64,000 nt of DNA from Lachnospiraceae bacterium (GTDB lineage: Bacteria; Bacillota; Clostridia; Lachnospirales; Lachnospiraceae): assembly GCA_024403455.1 (NCBI GenBank), contig JAKSRR010000016.1, positions 1-64,000 of the forward strand. The letters run 5' to 3'. A model generated the notes under the pieces. That model did not search any database. It saw only the letters and a list, made by a program, of their open reading frames with translations, and had not been told where the DNA came from. Made by a program: the position numbers and the translations under genes. Of the stretch, positions 25,152 to 33,710 are shown in pieces. Numbering within the stretch: the first letter of the stretch is position 1; each line of letters begins with the position of its first letter.

Positions 25152-25761
25152 ATTTCTTCAAATCCACTTTTCCGCCAACTACAACAATGCCATCCGCTTC
25201 TAATAATTTGGCTTGTGCACCAGCACCGCCAAACGCAAACTCTCCAGCCAGCTCGCCCTTTCCATTCACCACACGATAGCAAGGAATGTGTTCTGGATCC
25301 TTGTTCTTGTGAAGTGCATTTCCCACAGCCCTAGCCATCTTTTTATCTCCAGCCATTTCAGCCACCTGTCCATAGGTCGCAACTTTCCCTTTGGGAATCT
25401 TCTTTACCGCCTCATATATCCTTTTTGTCGGGCTATCAGAAACAAGATCATAGCTTTCCGCAATCATTCTCTTGATTTCTTCTGTCGGTACGGTCCCATC
25501 CAAAATGATTGTGTTCCAGTGTTCCTTATTTAGATGCCACCCCGCCTGTACGGAAGGATACTGTGACCGCCAAAAATCACGCCAAGCAGGATCAGGCTTA
25601 ACATTAATATTCACATAGCCATTTCTCTCATAAATCCACAAAAATACCTTCTTTGTTTCTTTTATCCTGATCACCTGCCAGTTTGGATCTTTAAATGGCA
25701 TATCTAAAAATGTCCCTGGAAAAGACACTCCATAATTTACAACTTCTTCTCTTGTTTGCAC
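25132..25761 (-). CDS. MmcQ/YjbR - MGMT fusion protein
   Basis: A two-domain protein. Residues about 1-115 match MmcQ/YjbR-like DNA-binding proteins (YGVSFPGTFLDMPFKDPNWQ, WHLNKEHWNTIILDG). Residues about 125-200 match the O6-alkylguanine DNA alkyltransferase core (IPKGKVATYGQVAEMAG, ARAVGNALHKN, IPCYRVVNGKGEL). The motif reads PCYRVV, so the acceptor Cys is kept but the usual His is Tyr. It probably repairs or flags alkylated bases. GTG 25761 is chosen because AGAGGAAAGG lies about 7 bp upstream; alternatives are ATG 25800 or 25797. Domain order and the fused pair hint that MmcQ supplies DNA binding. Confidence 0.85.
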   Translation of the reverse strand: MQTREEVVNYGVSFPGTFLDMPFKDPNWQVIRIKETKKVFLWIYERNGYVNINVKPDPAWRDFWRSQYPSVQAGWHLNKEHWNTIILDGTVPTEEIKRMIAESYDLVSDSPTKRIYEAVKKIPKGKVATYGQVAEMAGDKKMARAVGNALHKNKDPEHIPCYRVVNGKGELAGEFAFGGAGAQAKLLEADGIVVVGGKVDLKKYGMVES

Positions 25762-25827
25762 TGTTTTGCCTTTCCTCTCTGCAAAAAGCCTTTTCATCAT
25801 GCAGGTCAGTGCGCCGCAAGGCACACC

Positions 25828-25860
25828 CAAAAAGTGAGTGCGCTGTTCACGCACTCACTT
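25828..25860 (-). terminator. Intrinsic terminator after thioredoxin
   Basis: AAGTGAGTGCG and CGCACTCACTT form an 11-bp stem with a 7-base loop, followed on the minus strand by TTT. It is 18 bp after the thioredoxin stop. Confidence 0.8.
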
Positions 25861-25877
25861 CCAAAATCATTTTTTCT

Positions 25878-26189
25878 TTAGTCTAGCAATTTCAGCACGG
25901 ATTCTTTTGGCTGGTATCCAACAGATGTCTTTACCAGTTTTCCATCTTTCACTACAGCAAGCATGGGGATGCTGGATACACTAAAGCGTGCGGCCAGTTC
26001 TGGTTCTTCATCTACATTCACTTTGCAAACTTTTACCTTTCCATCCAGTTCCTCAGCAAGTTCCGCAATCACAGGTCCAAGCATCTGGCATGGTCCGCAC
26101 CAGGTTGCCCAAAAATCAATCAATACCGGTATCTCCGATGCCTTCACTTCCTTCTCAAAATTATCTTTTGTAATCTTTATTTCAGCCAT
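25878..26189 (-). CDS. trxA: Thioredoxin
   Basis: A 103-residue thioredoxin with the redox site WATWCGPCQM, the conserved IDFWA strand before it and the cis-proline loop SSIPML. It is a cytosolic disulfide reductase. Start ATG 26189 follows AAGGAGATAGT; a longer frame to 26216 has no RBS. A 65-residue protein with three Cys pairs, like the catalytic subunit of ferredoxin-thioredoxin reductase, lies 59 bp upstream in the same direction. This suggests the thioredoxin may be reduced by a ferredoxin-linked route besides NADPH (inference). Confidence 0.95.
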   Translation of the reverse strand: MAEIKITKDNFEKEVKASEIPVLIDFWATWCGPCQMLGPVIAELAEELDGKVKVCKVNVDEEPELAARFSVSSIPMLAVVKDGKLVKTSVGYQPKESVLKLLD

Positions 26190-26248
26190 ACTATCTCCTT
26201 TCAGAGGACGTTTCAATTAGGAAGCAGAACCTCTTCTCTTTCATCATC

Positions 26249-26446
26249 TTACTTTTCTTTGTAATACAACATACAGTGGCAAAAGCCTTCAAATTCAGGA
26301 TCCGCAATCTGTTCCCTGAACTCTTTACACATACATTTTGTATCTTCCGTCCTCTCCACTCGGCAAGGACAATATCCGCCCGTTCTTTTCAGCCCTTCTT
26401 TTACAACATTTGCAATCTGTTCATCAGAATTCACTGAAATCTTCAT
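26249..26446 (-). CDS. Ferredoxin-thioredoxin reductase catalytic chain-like protein
   Basis: A 65-residue protein with cysteine pairs CPC (26-28), CMC (38-40) and CHC (56-58), in the order of the FTR catalytic subunit, which uses a [4Fe-4S] cluster and a redox-active disulfide. The spacing (9 and 15 residues) differs from the usual 16 and 8, so the cluster geometry may differ. The protein is about half the usual length. A CKEFREQ stretch follows the second pair. It is upstream of trxA by 59 bp in the same direction, which makes thioredoxin the likely partner. No FTR variable chain is seen. Confidence in the homology is moderate. Confidence 0.75.
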   Translation of the reverse strand: MKISVNSDEQIANVVKEGLKRTGGYCPCRVERTEDTKCMCKEFREQIADPEFEGFCHCMLYYKEK

Positions 26447-26453
26447 ATAACCA

Positions 26454-26648
26454 CTACTCCTCTACATAATAACTAGTAACTGTGGATGCATTAATCTCTG
26501 CGATTTCTCGTTTCCCGTTGATATAGTCTGCGTAAATTTCCCACAAATCCATATCACAATCTTCCATTCCTTCGTCTGCTGGAATCCAAGTTTTTATGAG
26601 TTCAATTCTTTCTTCTTTTGTCGTATCTTTGATTAATGTTGATTTCAT
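26454..26648 (-). CDS. Small hypothetical protein
   Basis: A 64-residue acidic protein from ATG 26648, preceded by GGAGCAGGAGTT. It contains RIELIKTWIPADEGMEDCDM and IYADYINGKREIAEINAST. The open frame extends 20 codons further upstream, but that part overlaps the terminator hairpin of the next gene. It lies 7 bp before the FTR-like gene and is probably cotranscribed with trxA. Function unknown. Confidence 0.6.
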   Translation of the reverse strand: MKSTLIKDTTKEERIELIKTWIPADEGMEDCDMDLWEIYADYINGKREIAEINASTVTSYYVEE

Positions 26649-26682
26649 AACTCCTGCTCCCACTCCTACGCTAAATATAGAG

Positions 26683-26704
26683 AAAAGGCCGTTTATAAGG
26701 CCTT
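26683..26704 (-). terminator. Terminator of G1P dehydrogenase gene
   Basis: AAGGCC-GTTTATAA-GGCCTT followed by TTTT on the minus strand. It lies between the dehydrogenase stop and the start of the 26454-26648 gene. Confidence 0.65.
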
Positions 26705-26724
26705 CCATCTACCATCAATTCACA

Positions 26725-26797
26725 GGGACACTCTTGTCCCAGAGGGACGCTCTTGTGCCCGGGTCAACGTCTTCGTTGACCCTAAGGACACGTCCCC
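26725..26797. repeat. Cluster of short hairpins
   Basis: GGGACA-CTCT-TGTCCC (26725-26740) and GGGTCAACG-TCTT-CGTTGACCC (26761-26782) stand in tandem, separated by a related GGGACG stretch. They follow the dehydrogenase stop. Palindromes built on GGGAC and GGTCAACG recur, from memory, in intergenic DNA of Clostridia. Probable dispersed palindromic repeat; no coding signal. Confidence 0.5.
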
Positions 26798-26801
26798 AAT
26801 G

Positions 26802-27860
26802 TTACTCTGCCATGCGATCATATATTTGATCAAGCCACTCTCTATTTAAATCAGTGCTATCTAGGATAGAAATTCTTCCTGGTCTGGTACCTGCTGCCTT
26901 CATCCAACAATCTGCAAAAATGTCCTTGGTCATACCATAGCTGCCAGGATTCATATCTAGACCGTATTCCTTGCAAACCTTTAATAATGGTTCTTCATCT
27001 CTTCCCTGGAATACACATGCCCCCACACTACCCAGTGCAACCGCCTGTCCATGGGATAATTTAATTTCAGGATAGTACTCTTCTACCGCATGGGCAAAGA
27101 GATGCTCACTACCACTACAGGGTCTGGAAGATCCTGCGATTTCCATAGCGAGACCACCCATTACTAAACTTCTGGATAAGATTCTAATAAATGTTTTGCT
27201 ACATAAATTTTTATCATCACAGTGATAGACACTATCAAAAGCCATACGGGCAATGGCGTAGGCAAAGTCATCCACTGGCTTTCCAGCCTTTTCTGCTGCC
27301 ATCTTCCAATCAAACAATGCCGTATGCTTACTAATGGTGTCACCAATGCCGGACAATGTCTGTCCTTTGGGTGCGTTGATAATCATATCTGTATCTACCA
27401 AAATCGCAGTCGGAATCTTACAAGGTAACGTCTTACGATGTGCCCCCTCTGTACCAAGTACAGAAAATGGCGAAGCCAAGGAATCATTACTTAATGTGGT
27501 TGGAAGGCAGATATACACCGCTTTACTAACAAATGCAACATACTTTGCAACATCCAAGACACGGCCTCCACCAAATCCAATAATCACCTTAACATCTTCG
27601 ATGCATACTTTCTTTGCAATAGAGACAGCCTGATCATAATCCGCAATACCAATATCATAAATCTCTGCGCCGCCAAAATCCTTCTGAATCTCTGCCACCT
27701 TGTCCGCATATAAATTGTGCAGAAATTCTTCTGTAACTATTAAGCTTTTCTGTCCTTTAATTTCCGGGAGATACTTCGCTACCGTTTCATCCACATGTTC
27801 AAAAACACCCTCTTCTACAACAAGGCACAAAGGCAAATTAAATCTAGTATGCTGGTTCAT
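26802..27860 (-). CDS. sn-Glycerol-1-phosphate dehydrogenase-like protein
   Basis: A 352-residue iron/zinc alcohol-dehydrogenase-type protein of the EgsA/AraM class. The NAD-binding loop GFGGGRVLDVAKYVA, the PTTLSNDSLASPFSVL stretch and the metal ligands GIGDTISKHTALFDW, RPCSGSEHLFAHAVE and LSHGQAVALGSVGA are in the order of that class. These enzymes reduce dihydroxyacetone phosphate to sn-glycerol-1-phosphate. In Bacillus, AraM does this to make phosphoglycerol ethers; the role in a clostridial cell is unclear. The start is ATG 27860. It has its own terminator and is not in an obvious operon. Confidence 0.85.
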   Translation of the reverse strand: MNQHTRFNLPLCLVVEEGVFEHVDETVAKYLPEIKGQKSLIVTEEFLHNLYADKVAEIQKDFGGAEIYDIGIADYDQAVSIAKKVCIEDVKVIIGFGGGRVLDVAKYVAFVSKAVYICLPTTLSNDSLASPFSVLGTEGAHRKTLPCKIPTAILVDTDMIINAPKGQTLSGIGDTISKHTALFDWKMAAEKAGKPVDDFAYAIARMAFDSVYHCDDKNLCSKTFIRILSRSLVMGGLAMEIAGSSRPCSGSEHLFAHAVEEYYPEIKLSHGQAVALGSVGACVFQGRDEEPLLKVCKEYGLDMNPGSYGMTKDIFADCWMKAAGTRPGRISILDSTDLNREWLDQIYDRMAE

Positions 27861-27875
27861 TTTTTCTCTCCTTCA

Positions 27876-28793
27876 TTACTCTAATATAATCTGGTAACAC
27901 TCTTCTTCGCCAAAACAAATTCTGGCATATCCGCCAGCTGGGGAATACTCATATTCATAACTATAATATGCCATGGTGGGCATGAATAACTCCACCTTCG
28001 TCCCCTGCTCATCCTCTGTCACTGTCAAAACACCATTTTCTGTTGCAAAGATAAAATCCTCATACTTTTCAGGACTTAATACTCTCTGCAAGTCAGCAAG
28101 CTGCTGCTCACTATAAGTAGCCTGCAAAATACCATCATTGGTATATGCCGGTGCGTCTTTCGTAAATTCACCGTCAATAGACACATTCATACCAAACCCA
28201 AGATCGGAAGAACTGCCAGTGGCGCACACCTCCATCATATCATCCTCAAATATAAAGGCAATATATTCTGGCTCATCACCATAATCATACTCTGCGATAG
28301 CAACATAATCATTCACGAACTTCGCCGTTCCTTCGTAAAGTCCAGAATGTGAAAAATACGTCATCTCTGCCACTACTTCAAAAGAATCCGCTGTCACATC
28401 ACTGATGGTAATCACACCATAATAACCAGAATGCGTATTGGTACGATTCCAGGTTCCTTCGGCATTGGTAGCAAAATCATAAACTCCCTGATAGGTTAAT
28501 GCAGCCACATAGGCATCTACATCCCCCGAAGAAAGTGTATCTACTGCCGTGAATCCTTGGTTCTCTACACTACTATCATCCTCTCCAGAATCATTTCCCT
28601 CCGGCGTTGTTGTCTCAATTTCATCCTGATTAGCCTCTTCTTCGAGTACGGCTACATTCTCTTGTTCTGTAATATCCTCTTTATCCTCTTCTACCAGTAC
28701 TTCTTCTGGCGTAGGTTCCTCACCATTATTCTTGTTTCCGCAGGCTGTCAGCAAAACGAGAGCCATCGTACAAAGCAATGCTTTTCTTTTCAT
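27876..28793 (-). CDS. Lipoprotein, unknown function
   Basis: A 305-residue secreted lipoprotein starting MKRKALLCTMALVLLTACGN with lipobox LTAC. Residues about 25-90 are a Glu/Asp-rich spacer. The remainder is strand-rich (ALTYQGVYDFATNAEGTWNR, YYGVITISDVTADSFEVVAE), resembling a small extracellular beta domain. ATG 28793 follows GGGAGGAAGAACTG. The dehydrogenase gene starts 15 bp downstream (27860) on the same strand, so they could share a transcript. No substrate or partner is evident. Confidence 0.7.
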   Translation of the reverse strand: MKRKALLCTMALVLLTACGNKNNGEEPTPEEVLVEEDKEDITEQENVAVLEEEANQDEIETTTPEGNDSGEDDSSVENQGFTAVDTLSSGDVDAYVAALTYQGVYDFATNAEGTWNRTNTHSGYYGVITISDVTADSFEVVAEMTYFSHSGLYEGTAKFVNDYVAIAEYDYGDEPEYIAFIFEDDMMEVCATGSSSDLGFGMNVSIDGEFTKDAPAYTNDGILQATYSEQQLADLQRVLSPEKYEDFIFATENGVLTVTEDEQGTKVELFMPTMAYYSYEYEYSPAGGYARICFGEEECYQIILE

Positions 28794-28875
28794 CAGTTCT
28801 TCCTCCCAAAGTAACACGATTGGTATTATGTTACCTTTTACTATTATAATGAATCTTTCCTATTTCCCCAAATAT

Positions 28876-28922
28876 AAAAATACCTTCTTTGCTGAACTTA
28901 ACTTTGTCCAGCAAAGAAGGTA
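28876..28922 (-). terminator. Strong terminator of clostripain gene
   Basis: TACCTTCTTTGCTG and CAGCAAAGAAGGTA form a 14-bp stem followed by TTTTT on the minus strand. It is 46 bp after the clostripain gene stop. Confidence 0.9.
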
Positions 28923-28968
28923 CATATCAGCATAAATTTCTAGACCATCTTCTACAATGGCCGAATAC

Positions 28969-31194
28969 TTAGTCTTCTACGTAGAAGTACACTTCACCAT
29001 CTTCTACATTAAACCATACATATTCCGTTGTGTAGTAATCTCCATAGGTATCATCAATATAGTAACCGTATGCATAATCTGCATCCTCCATGATACCATA
29101 GCTAATCACATCACCCTTGCTGTAGGTATATTCATAACCAAGATAAACGAACTCTTCATCGGAATCACCAGATGCAGAGATTGCATCATATACAGGAACA
29201 ATCACATCCCCATTCTGCAGTTTGTATACATCTCTTGCAGCCATACCATTGGAATCCACACCATCCCAAGCGCCATCAATAGTGATATCACCAGTGCTAT
29301 AGTTTACAGTAAAACGAAGATTGGTATCCTTTCCATTAATTCTTACAGGAGAAGTATAAATACCATAATCTTCCTGCTCATCTACAATGTAAGCACAGAG
29401 ATTCTGTCCATCCGGTAAAGAGAACCAGTAGCCATCAAATAAGTCATAAACCTCACCAGTACTCCAATCCACCTGCAAGCAGTCTGTGGTAACACCAAGA
29501 CTAATCAAATCTTCCCCATCACTGCTAAGCTGATATACAAAACATTGTACCGATACTGCATTATTTAATCCATTATCATCCAGCACAAATACATAGCTAC
29601 CATCCTCATCTAGTGCAGGCTTCTGTGCAAAGGTAATTAAAGAACTGTTACCGGACTGCTCAACATCACTATAGTAGTCATAATAGTCATCGTCATCATC
29701 ACTATAAGCATAGTTGCCATCTTCATCTTCGGTATAACTGTAATCACCCCAGTCATCATAATCTGCTTCACTATAGTTTGAAATATCACCCGCATTAGCA
29801 GCACCATAAGCAACAAGATCTACAATACCAAGGTAATAAGGGCTGGTAGAAATCTCACGGAATGCAGAAAGTTCCTGAGAACCCTGAATCATAATAGGAT
29901 AATACATGGAAAGTCCAGAAGCGCCACTATGATCTGAGCCATTAACAACATAGACCATCGCATCCTTTAATGCATCCGTAACCGTGCTTGCGCCTGCTGC
30001 CTGTCCTGCACATGCATTTACAAAGCCGCCAAGGTCAATCATGTTCGTATAACCTTCGGCCTTATTGTTGCCTCCGAAATTGTCTACATTTCTGCAGTTT
30101 CTTACGATTTCATTCAGTCCAGTGTCCGTGTTTGCAACTTCATGCAATCCCTGGCTGAAGTTGTTGAATGCAACTAACAAAGTATCAATCTTGGAAAGGT
30201 CCGTAATAGAGAAGGTGGCACCAGATTCCTCATCAATCTGTTTGCAGCAGTCATAAAAGCTCTTTGCTACCGTAATACCAAGATCTGCACCATCGGCATA
30301 ACTGTTGCTTCCTAAATAATTTCCAATAGCCGTGTAATCCCATCCATAACCAGGCTCTGTTTCCTCGGACGCGTACATATAGTTTGCATAGGTTGCAACC
30401 ACATTAGCGGTTTCCAAAGTCGCCATCAGGCAGGCATCAAAACCGATAAATTCAAACTTTTCAGTCATCTTATCGCTAACGCCAAGAAGGGCCGCATCGA
30501 TTTCTCGAAGGCTAAGAGAATCTCCATCCTTTCTTTCATCAAAGCATACACCACTGACACTTCCGCCACCATGGTTCCAGAAAACAAGGCCCATATTGCC
30601 AGCAGGATAATTTGCAACACCCCAACTAACGAAATCTGCTAGGGTCGCACTATCTGACATATTTGCATCGCTCTTCTGATCCACAAGTTCAATATCACCG
30701 TCGCAAATGACATAGCGTTCTGTCTTGTTGGCATCAACATCATTCTCCCAACTGTAGGCGCCACCCGTCTGCACAACAAACTTCACGTCCTGTGTGGTGG
30801 ATGCGGACTGCATTTCTTCCATATCCATGGAACCCATACCATTCTCACTCTCTAAGTCAGAACCACAAAGATACACAAAGATAGTCCAGGTTCCATCCTC
30901 ACCCATAGGAACATTCTGGCTCATTTTTCCGTTATTTCGAACAATATTTAGGTTACCTGTATTCTCTACCGACATACGAACGCTGGCGTCTGTACGAGTC
31001 TGTACATCAGGTGTACCGCTATTGCTTCCACCCTGGTTGTCATCCTCTTCGTCATCTTCATCCCAGTCGTCCCAATCATCTTCCCAGTCGAAGTCATCAT
31101 CATCCCAATCATCGTCACTGGCACCGCAGCCAGAAAGAACGGTTGCAGAAGTCATGACCATTCCTAAAAACAGCGCTAATACTCTTTTCTTCAT
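28969..31194 (-). CDS. Clostripain-family (C11) cysteine peptidase lipoprotein
   Basis: A protein of about 741 residues. A signal peptide with lipobox (TVLSGC) is followed by a strongly acidic spacer (DDDWDDDDFDWEDDWDDWDE). The C11 domain spans about residues 105-430, with the catalytic His in GLVFWNHGGGSVSG and the catalytic Cys in FEFIGFDACLMATLETANVV. The C-terminal half is beta-rich and acidic (about 500-741), likely a surface-binding domain. C11 enzymes cut after Arg or Lys and often need self-processing. ATG 31194 follows GAGGAGAATATT. A strong terminator ends it; it looks monocistronic. Confidence 0.9.
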   Translation of the reverse strand: MKKRVLALFLGMVMTSATVLSGCGASDDDWDDDDFDWEDDWDDWDEDDEEDDNQGGSNSGTPDVQTRTDASVRMSVENTGNLNIVRNNGKMSQNVPMGEDGTWTIFVYLCGSDLESENGMGSMDMEEMQSASTTQDVKFVVQTGGAYSWENDVDANKTERYVICDGDIELVDQKSDANMSDSATLADFVSWGVANYPAGNMGLVFWNHGGGSVSGVCFDERKDGDSLSLREIDAALLGVSDKMTEKFEFIGFDACLMATLETANVVATYANYMYASEETEPGYGWDYTAIGNYLGSNSYADGADLGITVAKSFYDCCKQIDEESGATFSITDLSKIDTLLVAFNNFSQGLHEVANTDTGLNEIVRNCRNVDNFGGNNKAEGYTNMIDLGGFVNACAGQAAGASTVTDALKDAMVYVVNGSDHSGASGLSMYYPIMIQGSQELSAFREISTSPYYLGIVDLVAYGAANAGDISNYSEADYDDWGDYSYTEDEDGNYAYSDDDDDYYDYYSDVEQSGNSSLITFAQKPALDEDGSYVFVLDDNGLNNAVSVQCFVYQLSSDGEDLISLGVTTDCLQVDWSTGEVYDLFDGYWFSLPDGQNLCAYIVDEQEDYGIYTSPVRINGKDTNLRFTVNYSTGDITIDGAWDGVDSNGMAARDVYKLQNGDVIVPVYDAISASGDSDEEFVYLGYEYTYSKGDVISYGIMEDADYAYGYYIDDTYGDYYTTEYVWFNVEDGEVYFYVED

Positions 31195-31286
31195 AATATT
31201 CTCCTCTTCCATTTCTTTTCATCCCATCATAATAACTCTTTGCATATTCTTCAATACCTAATGCATAAAAGTCAAGATTCGGGCAC

Positions 31287-31315
31287 AAAAAAACGGGCAC
31301 CTGGCTCGGTACCCG
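31287..31315 (-). terminator. Terminator of CbbX-like gene
   Basis: CGGGTACC pairs with GGTGCCCG on the minus strand (one G-T wobble) and is followed by seven T, 9 bp after the CbbX-like gene stop. Confidence 0.85.
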
Positions 31316-31323
31316 CATAAACA

Positions 31324-32715
31324 CTAAATACTAATCTTTTCAAGATCCTCTGCTTCTAATGTAGATAACTGTTCCTTTGTAGGTTCTGACAAAGTCACTA
31401 CTCTGGTTGCGTGATTGGTAATGGCCTTTTCTAAGTAGTTACGCACATCACGAGCATTTGCAAAATTCTCTGGGCGAACCTCAAAACGCTTTGTAAAGAA
31501 ATCCAGCGCCACCTTCTCTGCTTCTTCCGAAAGCTTATAGTCCTGCTTCTTACAGTTCATCTGCAGAATCTTGAACTGCTCTTCCGGCGTATAGTCCTCG
31601 AACATAATGTACTTATTGAAACGGCTCTTCAGTCCAGGGTTGGAATTAATGAAGGACTCCATCAAATCCGGATAGCCTGCAACGATGACAATAAGATCAT
31701 CTCTATGATCCTCCATCGCTTTTAATAAGGTATCTACCGCTTCCTGGCCAAAATCGCCCTCACCCTTACCAACATTTAAGGTGTATGCCTCATCGATAAA
31801 GAGAATACCGCCAAGGGCAGAAGAAATCACTTCCTGTGTCTGAATTGCCGTCTGTCCGATGTATCCCTTTACAAGACCAGAACGATCCACTTCCACCAGC
31901 TGACCGCCCTTTAAGATTCCCATATTCTTATAGATATCTGCAAGGATTCTGGCAACAGTGGTCTTACCAGTACCTGGATTTCCAGAAAATACCATATGCT
32001 TGCTAACCCCAGACATTTTCATATCCTGGGCCTGACGAAGCTTCTGAACCTTTAACAAATTCACTAGGCTGTTAATCTCTTCCTTAACAGCAGTGAGTCC
32101 CACCATGTTATTGAAGTCTTCTAACAGTTTCTCTAGTTTCTGGGGATCCGCTTCCACTTTTTCTCCCGTTTCGGCGATCATTTCCGGAGCAAATGCTTTA
32201 TTGATTGTTGGAACGCCTACACCAAATTCTTTTAAGAACTCGTCCAACTTTCTGGTATAAACTGTTAATTTTCTAGCACCTGCTTCCGAAGGGTCTGTTT
32301 GCGCAGCCATCATAGCCTGTCCAAACATCTTGTAAGTATCTACAATGATTTGCGCCTTCTGGTGCTTATACTTATCATTAGGTACTAACTTCTTTGCATC
32401 CGCAAGAACGCAATACTTTAATACGCGAGGAATCTGCTTTCCATATTCCTGTGGCGTAATCTTTTCCCTATACTTTACAGCCTTCAGTTCTTCCACTGCC
32501 GGACAAGCACCTAAGCACTTTGCAATGCAGTCTCTTTCATTCTGACTAATATCCCCGTCAGCATCAGAAAGATATACTCCGAATTTAATCAATCCGTAAC
32601 GAAAAGTCTCGTTAATATGGCTATCTGCATCTAGATCCGATACCTCATAATCCTTTAGGATTGTGCAGATATCTTCACAGTATCCTATCATTTGTTCCAA
32701 GTTGTTTTCTTGCAT
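31324..32715 (-). CDS. CbbX/SpoVK-like AAA+ ATPase with TerB-like N-terminus
   Basis: A 463-residue protein. Residues about 30-120 have a TerB-like helical domain (LSDADGDISQNERDCIAKCL). The AAA+ module at about 195-440 has GLTAVKEEINSLVNLLKVQK, Walker A FSGNPGTGKTTVA, Walker B GGILFIDEAY, ALGG and GLKSRFNKYI. This resembles CbbX and SpoVK remodelling ATPases. Its substrate is unknown. It lies 40 bp after the CobW-type gene. The same AAA+ class appears twice in the 53073-55886 protein. Confidence 0.85.
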   Translation of the reverse strand: MQENNLEQMIGYCEDICTILKDYEVSDLDADSHINETFRYGLIKFGVYLSDADGDISQNERDCIAKCLGACPAVEELKAVKYREKITPQEYGKQIPRVLKYCVLADAKKLVPNDKYKHQKAQIIVDTYKMFGQAMMAAQTDPSEAGARKLTVYTRKLDEFLKEFGVGVPTINKAFAPEMIAETGEKVEADPQKLEKLLEDFNNMVGLTAVKEEINSLVNLLKVQKLRQAQDMKMSGVSKHMVFSGNPGTGKTTVARILADIYKNMGILKGGQLVEVDRSGLVKGYIGQTAIQTQEVISSALGGILFIDEAYTLNVGKGEGDFGQEAVDTLLKAMEDHRDDLIVIVAGYPDLMESFINSNPGLKSRFNKYIMFEDYTPEEQFKILQMNCKKQDYKLSEEAEKVALDFFTKRFEVRPENFANARDVRNYLEKAITNHATRVVTLSEPTKEQLSTLEAEDLEKISI

Positions 32716-32754
32716 AATTCTTCCTACCTGTGTGCAGGCTCTCCTTTGACCATT

Positions 32755-33684
32755 TTAGAAGCCAATAATCTCCTGCTTCGGTTTTGTTGTTTTCTCAACT
32801 TTCTTTGCATAAAGCATAGGACCTTCGCCCTTATAAGGTGCAAAATATTCCACCTTCAGCTCTGCCTTTACCTTAACCCAATCCTTTTCTTTTAGATGCG
32901 CTACCTTATCCCATTTGCATGCATAGCCAAGGAATGTCATATCGTCTGCGCAGCAAGTCATCGCCATACGACCTGGTACAAAATGTTCTCCATCAAATAC
33001 AGGCGGCTTCATAACCTGTCCCACAAATTCAATTTCTTTATTCATGTAGCGTTCCGGATGATCCATGGTATCCATATACCAAATACCAAAGGTCTCATCC
33101 GTAAGAACCAACGGATTATCCTTTAAATCGTAAGGAAGATCTTCTTCAAAAATCTCATTAATCTCTCCCTCTTTGTTTTCAAATACAACATCTGCCGTAG
33201 CATTAACTGCTTTGATGTTTCGTCTGTAGGTTGCCAGATTCTCCATCACACTATCACAGCGGTTAAAAATAATCAGCTCGGATTTTCTAACCATCTCTGC
33301 CACTAAAGATTTCATGTTGTTATAGTAGGTTGGGAAAGTTGATGCATCAATACAAGTAATCTGCTGCTCCACTGTCCAGTTCGCAGGAAGCTGCAAATCC
33401 TTGTTGTTCCACATACCGTTATACTCCACAACGATACGCTCTGGCTTCCAATCTTTCTCTAACTGTGTCAGCTTTTCAACAGTAAAGTCTTCCTGATTTT
33501 CAATCTTTTCTACAATCACCTTGGCATTTTTAAGAACCTGGTCATCATACTCTTCTTCACCTTCTTCACAGAGAATCAGTAAAGTAGTCCCTTTAATCTG
33601 AAAATACTGCTGTGCTAGGGTGTACTTTAAAAACTGGGTCTTTCCACTTTCCAGAAAGCCATTGATAAAATAGACCGGTTTCAT
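32755..33684 (-). CDS. CobW-like GTPase with TIGR03943-type C-terminus
   Basis: A 309-residue protein. The N-terminal half is a G3E/CobW-like P-loop domain (FINGFLESGKTQFL as Walker A, RIVVEYNGMW, IIFNRCD as a GTP-specificity motif), lacking the CxCC metal motif seen in the upstream protein. The C-terminal part (EFVGQVMKPPVFDGEHFVPG, MTCCADDMTFLGYACKW) looks like the domain of permease-associated metal proteins (TIGR03943-like). ATG 33684 was selected because GGGAGG lies before it. It follows the His-rich GTPase with a 26-bp gap, so both probably handle the same metal. Confidence 0.8.
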   Translation of the reverse strand: MKPVYFINGFLESGKTQFLKYTLAQQYFQIKGTTLLILCEEGEEEYDDQVLKNAKVIVEKIENQEDFTVEKLTQLEKDWKPERIVVEYNGMWNNKDLQLPANWTVEQQITCIDASTFPTYYNNMKSLVAEMVRKSELIIFNRCDSVMENLATYRRNIKAVNATADVVFENKEGEINEIFEEDLPYDLKDNPLVLTDETFGIWYMDTMDHPERYMNKEIEFVGQVMKPPVFDGEHFVPGRMAMTCCADDMTFLGYACKWDKVAHLKEKDWVKVKAELKVEYFAPYKGEGPMLYAKKVEKTTKPKQEIIGF

Positions 33685-33710
33685 TTTTGCCTCCCGCTTA
33701 AACAATCCCA

